Under the pieces are notes generated by a model. It was not told where the DNA came from and did not search any database. It saw nothing but the letters and a program-made list of their open reading frames with translations. Shown piece after piece: positions 5,948 to 12,513 of a stretch of 12,513 bases of DNA (the stretch's first letter is position 1; each line of letters begins with the position of its first letter). Location: assembly GCA_019247135.1 (NCBI GenBank), contig JAFAPL010000770.1, forward strand, positions 1 through 12,513, written 5' to 3'. A program made the position numbers and the translations under genes. This DNA is from Chloroflexota bacterium. GTDB lineage: Bacteria; Chloroflexota; UBA6077; CF-72.

Positions 5948-6976
5948 GTGACAGCGACGCTGGACCTGACTCTCACCGATCGTGCCCCAGCCACCGCCCG
6001 GCGGATGGCCGAGGCTGCTATGGACTACCTGGGCTCGCTCAAAGAGTCACAGCGAGACGCCACCTGCTTGCCCTTCGGCGATGACCGCCGCTACATCTGG
6101 GACTATCGCCCCCAGGAGAGCACACCGCGCAACGGCCTGCGCCTGGTCGGCATGACCGAAGAACAGCAGCGCAAGGCCCTCGCCCTGCTCGACGTCGGCC
6201 TGAGCACCCACGGCGCGGACACCGTGCGCAACATCATCGGCCTCGAGGACCCGCTGCGCGAGCAGGAAGCGATCGAGGGGCGGGTCACGCCGTTCATGCG
6301 CTACCCGACGAACTACTCGGTCGCCATCTACGGTGACCCGAGCGGTCGTGCACCGTGGGCCTGGCACGTCGGCGGCCACCACGTGGGCGTGCACTTCACG
6401 ATCATCGATGGCGATCGGATCGCGTTCACGCCGCTGTTTTTCGGCGCCAACCCCGCGGAGATCCGTCATGGTCCACGCAAGGGCGAGCGGACCTTGCCCC
6501 AGGAGGAGGATCTTGCCCGCGCCATCGTCCGCGGTCTCCCGCAAGACCAGCAGCGCGTCGCGATCGTCAGTACCACCGCCTTCCCCGACATCTTGACCGA
6601 CCGCTATCGCGTGACGAACGCGTTTGCGCCGCCGCGCGGGCTGGCGTGGACTCAGATGAGCGGCGAGCCGCGCGAGCAATTGATGCGACTGGTCCGCTAC
6701 TACGTCGAGCGGGCAAACGAGGAACTGAGCAGCCAGTACTGGCGCAAGCTCGAGCAGGCAGGTCTCGACAGCATGACGTTCGCATGGGCCGGCAGCCTGG
6801 AGCCGGGTCAGGGTCACTATTATGCGATCAAGGGAGCGACGTTCCTGATCGAGTACGACAATACCCAGAACGGCGCGAACCATATCCACTCGGTCTTGCG
6901 CGACATCAGCGGCGATTGGGGTGAAGACGTCCTCGCCGCGCACTACGCGGAGTCACACCGCAACGGCGGGCATTAG
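5948..6976 (+). CDS. DUF3500 domain protein, function unknown
   Basis: This 342-aa protein matches the DUF3500 family over nearly its whole length. Recognisable blocks are PWAWHVGGHHVGVHFTII (136-153), FTPLFFGANPAEI (160-172), AGSLEPGQGHYYAIKG (281-296), FLIEYDNTQNGANHIHSVLRD (starts 299), GDWGEDVLAAHY (322-333), and a final AESH. The many invariant-looking His, Asp and Glu residues (His140/144/145/149, Glu302/Asp304, His312/His314, His332) could bind a metal, but no function is established that I know of. There is no signal peptide or membrane helix, though some family members appear to be exported. GTG is the start because AAGGAG precedes it by 10 nt. It is followed 120 bp downstream by a DUF4383 membrane protein on the same strand, separated by a strong inverted repeat, so the two may or may not be co-expressed. 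Confidence 0.88.
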   Translation: MTATLDLTLTDRAPATARRMAEAAMDYLGSLKESQRDATCLPFGDDRRYIWDYRPQESTPRNGLRLVGMTEEQQRKALALLDVGLSTHGADTVRNIIGLEDPLREQEAIEGRVTPFMRYPTNYSVAIYGDPSGRAPWAWHVGGHHVGVHFTIIDGDRIAFTPLFFGANPAEIRHGPRKGERTLPQEEDLARAIVRGLPQDQQRVAIVSTTAFPDILTDRYRVTNAFAPPRGLAWTQMSGEPREQLMRLVRYYVERANEELSSQYWRKLEQAGLDSMTFAWAGSLEPGQGHYYAIKGATFLIEYDNTQNGANHIHSVLRDISGDWGEDVLAAHYAESHRNGGH

Positions 6977-7015
6977 CTCCATCCAATCCTCGGGTTGCCA
7001 GCGTCGGCCGTTGGT

Positions 7016-7097
7016 TGATCCGGTTGCACCTCCACCGCGTAGAGCCAACCGAGAGCGCTCTACTCCTCCAGAAACCGTTGAGGTGCAACACGGATCA
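7016..7097 (+). promoter_or_regulatory. Long inverted repeat sequestering the DUF4383 ribosome-binding site
   Basis: The left arm 7017-7032 (GATCCGGTTGCACCTC) and right arm 7080-7096 (GAGGTGCAACACGGATC) are complementary over 16 bp, with one bulged base (A7090). T7016 can also pair with A7097, the first base of the ATG. The GAGG likely to serve as Shine-Dalgarno sequence is at 7080-7083, inside the right arm. Within the loop a second stem pairs GTAGAGC (7039-7045) with GCTCTAC (7057-7063), and CTCCTCC (7064-7069 region) offers an alternative partner for GAGG. There is no T-run after either arm, so it does not look like an intrinsic terminator. A translation-controlling fold, a protein operator, or a small repeat element are the options. 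Confidence 0.6.
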
Positions 7098-7492
7098 TGT
7101 CTCACTCACTCGCCGTCAAGCTCAGCCTGGCTCTTGGCATCGTGTACGTGGCCGTCGGCATCCTGGGCTTCGTTCCAGGCATCACCGTCCCCTCGAGCGC
7201 GCCCGGCCAGGGTTTGTTGCTCGGCATCTTCGCTGTCAACACCGTGCACAACATCGCCCACCTCGTGCTCGGCGCTGCACTCGTGTGGGCGGCGACCACC
7301 GGTGATAGTCTCCGGTTGGTCAACCGCGGCCTGGCGGTTGTCTTCGCCGTACTCGTGGTCGGCAGCCTGATCGCGCCGATTGTCGAGGGTGTGGCCATCA
7401 ACCCGCCCGATACTGGACTCCACCTGGCAAGCCTGCTGGTCACGGCCTGTATCGGCTTCCTGAGTGCCGGCCGGCGGACCGCCCTCGCCTGA
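7097..7492 (+). CDS. DUF4383 family small membrane protein
   Basis: This 131-aa protein has four hydrophobic segments (about 8-28, 39-66, 77-97, 106-123). It carries the GIFAVNTVHNIAHLVLGAAL block (43-62) typical of DUF4383, with paired histidines in or near the second membrane segment. The family is common in Actinobacteria and other high-GC bacteria and has no known function. Start ATG 7097 gives a conventional short hydrophilic N-terminus. A weak TTGAGG lies 13 nt upstream within the inverted-repeat arm described separately. The stop at 7490-7492 is 17 bases from the convergent amidohydrolase stop, with no room for a normal terminator between them. A stress-related or transport-accessory role would be guesswork. 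Confidence 0.82.
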   Translation: MSHSLAVKLSLALGIVYVAVGILGFVPGITVPSSAPGQGLLLGIFAVNTVHNIAHLVLGAALVWAATTGDSLRLVNRGLAVVFAVLVVGSLIAPIVEGVAINPPDTGLHLASLLVTACIGFLSAGRRTALA

Positions 7493-7509
7493 CGTGCAAC
7501 CGGGGCCGC

Positions 7510-9138
7510 CTAACCTCCTCGCAGACCGGGGCCGAAGAGCGCACGGCCAGGCGTGGCCCCGGAGTGCTCCCCCTTCCGAAGTACCTGGACCCCATTCACG
7601 AACACGTGCTCGACACCCGTCGCGTACTGCTGCGGCGCTGCATACGTTGCATGGTCAGTAACCGAGGCCGGGTCAAACACCACGATATCCGCGAAGTACC
7701 CCGACTCCAACCGCCCACGATCCGAAAGCTTCAGGTTGGCGGCCGGTAACGCGCTCAACTTCCGCACCGCCTCCTGCAAGCTGATGAGACCAAGCTCCCG
7801 AACGTAGCGTCCCAGCACCCGAGCAAAACAGCCATAAGCGCGCGGATGCGTGCTCGACTGGAGAAAGACGCCCTCCGGCGCTAACGACGCCGCGTCAGAC
7901 CCGAAGCTCACCCAGGGCAGTCGTATCGCGCGTTGGAGATTTTGTTCGTCGATCATGAAATAGATCGTCTGCACGCGGCTATCGTCTTCGATCACCAGAT
8001 CCATGATCGTGTCGATTGGCGGCGTGCCACGCATCGCGGCAACCTCCGCCAGCGTTTTGCCGGCCAGTCCTTTCAAGCGCTCGTTGCGAAAGCCGACCAG
8101 CAGAATGTTGTCAGGCGAGCCTGCCAGCAGATACATGTTCTCCCAGTCCTCAGCCGGGGTCTGCATCTCCTGTCGCAATCGCTCGCGAATGGCTGAATCC
8201 CGCAGCCGCGCCACCCACGCGGCGTGTCCACCTGCCTGAACCCAGGGCGGCATCGTCGCATTCAGTCCGGTGGAGCCCGCTGTATACGGATACACGTCCG
8301 CCGTGATGGAGAGGCCGTCCCGTCGCGCCTGTTCGACCATGTCGATGACCGACGCCATCTTCGGAAAGTTCGACGCGCCGGCCGCTTTCAAGTGATAAAT
8401 CTCGGCCGGTGCATCCGCGTCGCGCGCGATCTCGATGAGCTCCGCGGCCGCCTCTTCCAATCGCGCTGCTTCACTTCGCAAATGCGAGATGTACATCCCG
8501 CCGAACGGCGCCGCGGCCCGCACCAGCGCTTTCAATTCCGGGGTATCCGCATAAAACGCCGGCGCGTAGATGAGCGAGGATCCGACGCCCAACGCGCCAT
8601 CCTCCATCGCCTGCTCGACGAGCTGACACATGCGCTGGAGCTCATCCGCGGTCGGCGGCCGGTCGTCGTAGCCGATCTCGTGTACGCGCAGCGTGGTCGC
8701 CCCGACAAACGACGCGACGTTGCAGCTGACGCCGCGTCGCTCCAGGTACTGGAGATACTCGCGCAGGGTGGTCCAATCTATCTCGTAGTGGATGTCACCC
8801 TGGCGTTCGCGATTGTTCGCCTTCATGGCGTCCGAGAGCGGTCCCATGGACATGCCCTCGCCAAAGACCTCCAGAGTGACACCCTGACGGATGTTGCTTT
8901 GCGAGCGTCCATCCGCGATCAGCGATTCGGTCGCCCAGGAGAGCATGTTGATGAACCCCGGCGCGACGGCGAGCCCATCGGCATCGACGACGAGGTCCGC
9001 GGTCGGCCTGCCTCCACCACCTCGCTCGATCGCGACGACACGGTCGCCGCGAATCGATACGTCCCCGACGAACGGCTCATCACCGCTTCCGTCGTACACG
9101 GTGCCGCCGCGGATGAGGACGTCCGTCGTGGAGCTCAT
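7510..9138 (-). CDS. D-aminoacylase-like amidohydrolase (N-acyl-D-amino-acid deacylase family) with altered metal site
   Basis: This 542-aa protein has the composite amidohydrolase architecture: an N-terminal beta segment (DVLIRGGTVYDGSG, 6-19), a TIM-barrel catalytic domain, and a C-terminal ADIVVFDP segment (483-490) closing the beta-sandwich. It best resembles N-acyl-D-amino-acid deacylases, which release D-amino acids from N-acyl derivatives. Retained metal/catalytic candidates are His219 (YISHLRSE), His249 (IYHLKAAG) and Asp415 (FGSDAAS). The usual PGFID-x-H-x-H motif is instead PGFINMLSW (60-68), and the Gly-Asn-Cys-Gly loop is FGEGMSMGP (92-100), so two His and the Cys are missing. The rest of the gene is intact, arguing for a specialised subfamily rather than decay. 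No signal peptide is seen. It starts 5 nt after the upstream propeller gene ends, so the two form an operon. True substrate unknown. Confidence 0.85.
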   Translation of the reverse strand: MSSTTDVLIRGGTVYDGSGDEPFVGDVSIRGDRVVAIERGGGGRPTADLVVDADGLAVAPGFINMLSWATESLIADGRSQSNIRQGVTLEVFGEGMSMGPLSDAMKANNRERQGDIHYEIDWTTLREYLQYLERRGVSCNVASFVGATTLRVHEIGYDDRPPTADELQRMCQLVEQAMEDGALGVGSSLIYAPAFYADTPELKALVRAAAPFGGMYISHLRSEAARLEEAAAELIEIARDADAPAEIYHLKAAGASNFPKMASVIDMVEQARRDGLSITADVYPYTAGSTGLNATMPPWVQAGGHAAWVARLRDSAIRERLRQEMQTPAEDWENMYLLAGSPDNILLVGFRNERLKGLAGKTLAEVAAMRGTPPIDTIMDLVIEDDSRVQTIYFMIDEQNLQRAIRLPWVSFGSDAASLAPEGVFLQSSTHPRAYGCFARVLGRYVRELGLISLQEAVRKLSALPAANLKLSDRGRLESGYFADIVVFDPASVTDHATYAAPQQYATGVEHVFVNGVQVLRKGEHSGATPGRALFGPGLRGG

Positions 9139-9143
9139 ACCTT

Positions 9144-12100
9144 TTATACGAGGATCGCTGGAACGTTGAGCGACTGCACGCGCTCGCTGAACTGCTTCAC
9201 CTCAGTTTGCAGGAGCTGATCGAAGCGGCGTCGGACGTCATCCAGCTGCGAGCGCAGCTGTTCATAGACCTCCTGGGCGCCGCGCGTCGGAGCATGATCC
9301 GACTCATCGACCATGTTGCCGAGCGTGTCCAACTTCTCCTTGACCCGGTTTGGACCGGGCCGCGGCTTGTCAGCGTCCACGTTCACCAGCTCCGCCTCGA
9401 GTGCATTGAGTCGATCCTTCAGCGAGCTGGCGGATGACTTCAGTTCTGGCGACCGTCGCTCCCACTCCTCGACCTGCGCGCGCACTTTCAGAATCCTGTT
9501 GATGCACTCGTGCGCTTCCGATAACCGGTCGCGTATGCCCAATTTGAGATCGAATTGGGCTTTGAGATCGGCCTCGGTGACCGGCAGGCGCGGATCCGGC
9601 AGGATCTTGAACCGCTGTGACTCCGTCTGCTGGCCGACCGTCAATCGGACCTCGTACTCGCCCGGGACCGCGCGCGGCGGCGCGGCTGCCTCAGCCTCGT
9701 CGCCACCACCACGCTTGGGTGGCTTGCGTTCGAGCTTCACTGGCTTGGCGTACCGGTAATCCCAGATGAATCGGTTCATGCCCACCTGGGCTGGAGCCCA
9801 CGGTCCTTTCTCCTCCACCGGCTCAGTGGATTCGCTGCTCACCTCCTCCTCGGCTGTGGTCTCCTGGACCTCGCCTTCGCTGGGTGCTTCAGCTGACGCC
9901 TCATCTTTCTTGTTGGAGTAGGATCGGACCTCGTTGCCGGCCGAATCCAGAATCGTCAGCTTGACGGACTCCGGTTCCGTTCCAAGCCAGTAATGAATGA
10001 TGACGCCTTCGGGTGGGTTCTGGCCGGCATCGTAGAAGCGCTCGATGCGGCGGCCGCTGGGTGTCTCGACCAGCTTGTACCCGACGGTAACAGGACCTGT
10101 CATCTTGTAATTGATATTGGTCTTCGTCTTGGGGTCGTACGCCCGTCCGTACAACTTGTAGCGGACCGTATCGCGCGGAGCGAACAGGTGCACGCCGTCG
10201 GAAACGTTCCCAGTACCGCTGCCAGACGACGAACCTGTGGAGGAAACGCTTGCAGGAATGTTTTCAGCCTGCATCTGGTAGAGCGGCGTGAGGTCGTCCA
10301 GGATCCAGAACGCTCGCCCGTGCGTCGCGGCGACCATGTCCGTATCTTTGATCACCAGGTCCCAGATCGGCGTGATGGGCAGGTTCGTCTTCATGAACGA
10401 CCACGAATCACCGTCGTCCAACGACACATGGATGCCACGTTCGGTCCCGCAATACAGCAGCCCGCGACGGTTCGGATCCTCACGGATCACGCGAGTAAAC
10501 TCGTCCGCCGGAATGCCGTTGGTGATCTGAGTCCAGCTGGCCCCGTAATCGCTGGTCTTGAACAGGAACGGCCGAGGATCGTCCGACTTGTAAGCCGTTG
10601 CGGAGACATACGCCGTCGCGGGATCGTGCGGCGACGGCTCGATGATGCCGATCATCGACCACTCCGGCAGGCCTGGTGGCGTCACGTTCTGCCAGTTCTG
10701 TCCACCGTCGCGGGAGATGTGTATCAGTCCATCGTCGGAGCCCGCCCAGAACACTCCGCGCTCGTGTGGCGACTCACGAAAGGCAAAAATCGTGCAGTAG
10801 ATCTCCGCGCCGCTGTTGTCGGCCGTGATGGGTCCACCTGACGGCCGCAGTTTCTCCGGATCGTTGCGTGTCAGATCCGTCGAGATCACCTCCCACGACG
10901 CGCCCTCGTCAGTGGAGCGGTGCACCACGTTCGAGCACACGTACAGCGTGTTTTCCTCGTGTGGCGAAAACTCCACCGGAAACGTCCACTGGAACCGATG
11001 CTTCAGCGTGTCGGCGCCGGCTCCCATGCCGAAGACTTCCGGCCACACCGTCACGTTGCGCTTCTGTCCGGTCTCCGGATTCCAGGCAATCAGTCGGCCG
11101 TGGCCGGGCCCAGTTCCAATGCCTCCGCCAAACACCAGGTGCGGCGCTTTCGGGCTGACCGCGATGTATCCACTCTCGCCTCCGCCCGGCTCCACGTAGT
11201 CTTTCCAGGAGATGGCGCCCTCGAAGCTGATCGATGGGACGCGCATCGCCCAGTTGTCCTGCTGCGAGCCGTAGACGCGATACGGAACATGATTGTCGGT
11301 GGTGACGTGATAGAACTGCGCGGTCGGCTGATTCAACAGTGTCGACCAGGAGCGGGCTCCGTCAAAGGTGACGCAGGCTCCACCGTCGTTGCCCTGGATC
11401 ATGCGCAGAGAATTCCGCGGATCGATCCACAAAGCGTGGTTGTCGCCGTGTGGAGTCGGAACGGCCTCGAAGGTCTTGCCTGCGTCCAGCGAACGCCAGC
11501 ACTGCAAATTCATCACCCAGACGGTGTTCGCGTCGGAGGGGTCCGCGATGGTATGCATGTAATACCAGGGCCGGCGGCGGAGGTCTGGATCATCGGATAG
11601 CTTTTCCCAGGTCTCGCCGTAGTCGTCGGAACGGAACATGGCGCCGTCCTCCGCTTCGACGATGGCCCACACGCGGCCGGCCCTGGCCGGCGAAGCCGCC
11701 AGACCAATCCGACCCAGGATGCCTTTCGGCAGACCCGAATTATGCGTGAGATCGGTCCAGGTGGTGCCTCCGTCCAGACTCCGCCAGATGCCGGAGTCCT
11801 CGCCGCCGCTCTCGGCCGCGTGCGGAAAGCGCTGCCCCTGCCACATGGCCGCGTACAGCACGCGCGGATTGCGCGGGTCCATGGTCAAATCCGCCGCGCC
11901 CGCGCGTGGACTCTTGTGGAGCACAAGATCCCAGCTACCACCACCATTGGTCGACCGATAAATGCCGCGCTCCGGATTGGGTCCCCATGCATGACCCAGT
12001 GCCGCGACGTACACCGTGTCGGGATCGTGCGGGTGGATCACCACGTGACTGATGTGGCGAGTCGGAGCCAATCCGATGTTGCGCCAGGTGGTGCCTCCAT

Positions 12101-12416
12101 CGTCGGACCGATACACGCCATCACCGTGCGAGACATTACTTCGGATACACGCTTCGCCTGTGCCGGCGTAGATGACGTTCGGATCGGAGTCCGAGACGGC
12201 GATGGCGCCCACGGCGGCCGTGTTGAAGTAGCCGTCGGAAACATTTTCCCAGTGTGAGCCGCCGTTGGTGGTCTTGAAGACACCGCCGGCGCAGCCGCCG
12301 AAATAGAAGGTGCCGAGCTCGGTGGGGTGGCCAGCCACGGTAACGACGCGTCCGCCGCGGTGGGGTCCGATGCAACGCCATTCGAGAGAGGTGAACAGGC
12401 GAGGGTCCATCGTCAT
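9144..12416 (-). CDS. Large Asp-box (BNR) / VPS10-like beta-propeller protein with C-terminal coiled coil
   Basis: This 1090-aa protein belongs to the bacterial 'WD40/YVTN/BNR-like' or sortilin-like propeller group, often loosely labelled glycosyl hydrolase. It opens with EWRCIGPHRGGRV (12-24). Asp-boxes (S/T-x-D/N-x-G-x-x-W) are visible near residues 49, 104, 155, 213, 263, 501, 568, 621 and 665, plus degenerate ones near 309 and 350. A Ser/Gly linker (722-740), a beta-rich region, an acidic disordered stretch (about 835-870), a FlgD-like Ig segment (about 878-940: NRFIWDYRY, then PGEYEVRLTVG and DPR) and an alpha-helical, probably coiled-coil tail (about 945-1085) follow. No sialidase catalytic set is evident. 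Most relatives I recall begin with a signal peptide; this one has none, and upstream codons offer no alternative start. It probably binds protein or glycan partners. The deacylase gene follows in the same operon. Confidence 0.83.
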   Translation of the reverse strand: MTMDPRLFTSLEWRCIGPHRGGRVVTVAGHPTELGTFYFGGCAGGVFKTTNGGSHWENVSDGYFNTAAVGAIAVSDSDPNVIYAGTGEACIRSNVSHGDGVYRSDDGGTTWRNIGLAPTRHISHVVIHPHDPDTVYVAALGHAWGPNPERGIYRSTNGGGSWDLVLHKSPRAGAADLTMDPRNPRVLYAAMWQGQRFPHAAESGGEDSGIWRSLDGGTTWTDLTHNSGLPKGILGRIGLAASPARAGRVWAIVEAEDGAMFRSDDYGETWEKLSDDPDLRRRPWYYMHTIADPSDANTVWVMNLQCWRSLDAGKTFEAVPTPHGDNHALWIDPRNSLRMIQGNDGGACVTFDGARSWSTLLNQPTAQFYHVTTDNHVPYRVYGSQQDNWAMRVPSISFEGAISWKDYVEPGGGESGYIAVSPKAPHLVFGGGIGTGPGHGRLIAWNPETGQKRNVTVWPEVFGMGAGADTLKHRFQWTFPVEFSPHEENTLYVCSNVVHRSTDEGASWEVISTDLTRNDPEKLRPSGGPITADNSGAEIYCTIFAFRESPHERGVFWAGSDDGLIHISRDGGQNWQNVTPPGLPEWSMIGIIEPSPHDPATAYVSATAYKSDDPRPFLFKTSDYGASWTQITNGIPADEFTRVIREDPNRRGLLYCGTERGIHVSLDDGDSWSFMKTNLPITPIWDLVIKDTDMVAATHGRAFWILDDLTPLYQMQAENIPASVSSTGSSSGSGTGNVSDGVHLFAPRDTVRYKLYGRAYDPKTKTNINYKMTGPVTVGYKLVETPSGRRIERFYDAGQNPPEGVIIHYWLGTEPESVKLTILDSAGNEVRSYSNKKDEASAEAPSEGEVQETTAEEEVSSESTEPVEEKGPWAPAQVGMNRFIWDYRYAKPVKLERKPPKRGGGDEAEAAAPPRAVPGEYEVRLTVGQQTESQRFKILPDPRLPVTEADLKAQFDLKLGIRDRLSEAHECINRILKVRAQVEEWERRSPELKSSASSLKDRLNALEAELVNVDADKPRPGPNRVKEKLDTLGNMVDESDHAPTRGAQEVYEQLRSQLDDVRRRFDQLLQTEVKQFSERVQSLNVPAILV

Positions 12417-12513
12417 GCAGCGTATCCGCCCAGGCCGCGTGCGGGTGCCGCCGTGCCCGAAGTCGAGTGCCGTGCGGCGCGCTGCCGGCTTCAGCCTGGG
12501 AACTGCGTGAGCG
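12417..12513. other. Non-coding or unassigned right edge
   Basis: These 97 bases precede the propeller gene. In-frame upstream codons contain no start and encode no hydrophobic segment. I see no promoter or convincing gene; the region may hold the operon promoter or the end of a neighbouring gene beyond the window. Confidence 0.4.

Noticed and set aside
7017..7096. tRNA or T-box riboswitch at the inverted repeat.
   Set aside because: The fold is one long stem with a nested hairpin, not a cloverleaf; there is no T-loop consensus, and the T-box core (AGGGUGGNACCGCG) matches only over a few bases.
7499..7534. Direct repeat ACCGGGGCCG at 7499-7508 and 7525-7534 near the convergent stops.
   Set aside because: Short, GC-only, with the second copy inside the C-terminal Gly/Pro codons of the amidohydrolase; easily chance.
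9537..9560. 8-bp inverted repeat GCCCAATT/AATTGGGC next to a 10-nt direct repeat TTTGAGATCG (9543-9552 and 9561-9570).
   Set aside because: It lies in the coiled-coil coding region of the propeller gene and follows from the repeated Asp-Leu-Lys codons; no regulatory context.
9993..10841. 282-codon plus-strand frame antisense to the propeller gene.
   Set aside because: It is antisense to conserved Asp-box coding sequence, has unnatural Arg/Val-rich composition and no RBS.
1..12513. Defence system, phage, integron or transposon.
   Set aside because: No integrase, transposase, nuclease, toxin or CRISPR repeats were found on either strand; all sizeable genes have metabolic or unknown-function family matches.

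Overview
The window is compact, GC-rich bacterial chromosome (roughly 60-65% G+C by eye) with ten protein genes, no RNA genes, and no insertion sequence, CRISPR array or phage signature. Several genes use GTG or TTG starts, junctions overlap by a few bases, and two convergent pairs overlap at their 3' ends. A CtaG-type oxidase assembly protein, a DUF4383 membrane protein, a DUF3500 protein and a large Asp-box propeller protein beside a D-aminoacylase-type amidohydrolase together suggest a free-living aerobe. Chloroflexota or a similar high-GC soil or marine lineage is my guess; no marker gene here proves it.

Region A (1-5138) is a sugar/glycan neighbourhood. A left-truncated histidine phosphatase (+) converges on a two-gene minus-strand unit, a CgeB-like glycosyltransferase followed by an RmlA-like nucleotidyltransferase, which overlap by 7 nt. 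From a 220-bp divergent spacer, a plus-strand three-gene unit leaves in the other direction: a family-9-like glycosyltransferase domain protein, a short MDR alcohol dehydrogenase and a Gfo/Idh/MocA oxidoreductase. Its junctions are ATG/TGA and TTG/TGA overlaps, so translation is probably coupled. An activated sugar (or cyclitol) made by the nucleotidyltransferase, redox-modified by the two dehydrogenases and transferred by the two glycosyltransferases is a coherent reading, but the product cannot be named. The spacer holds a GC-rich foldable leader and a 17-codon upstream reading frame that stops one base before the first plus-strand gene.

Region B (5083-7492) holds a seven-helix CtaG-family protein (-), a DUF3500 protein (+) and a four-helix DUF4383 protein (+). 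Between the last two lies the most striking non-coding feature: a 16-bp inverted repeat with a single bulged base whose right arm contains the likely ribosome-binding site and ends at the DUF4383 start codon.

Region C (7510-12416) is a minus-strand two-gene operon. A 1090-aa Asp-box beta-propeller protein with no signal peptide is followed after 5 nt by a 542-aa D-aminoacylase-like amidohydrolase. In the latter, the usual HxH and Cys metal-binding positions are replaced, while the second-half His/His/Asp set is kept. The last 97 bases (12417-12513) hold nothing I can identify.
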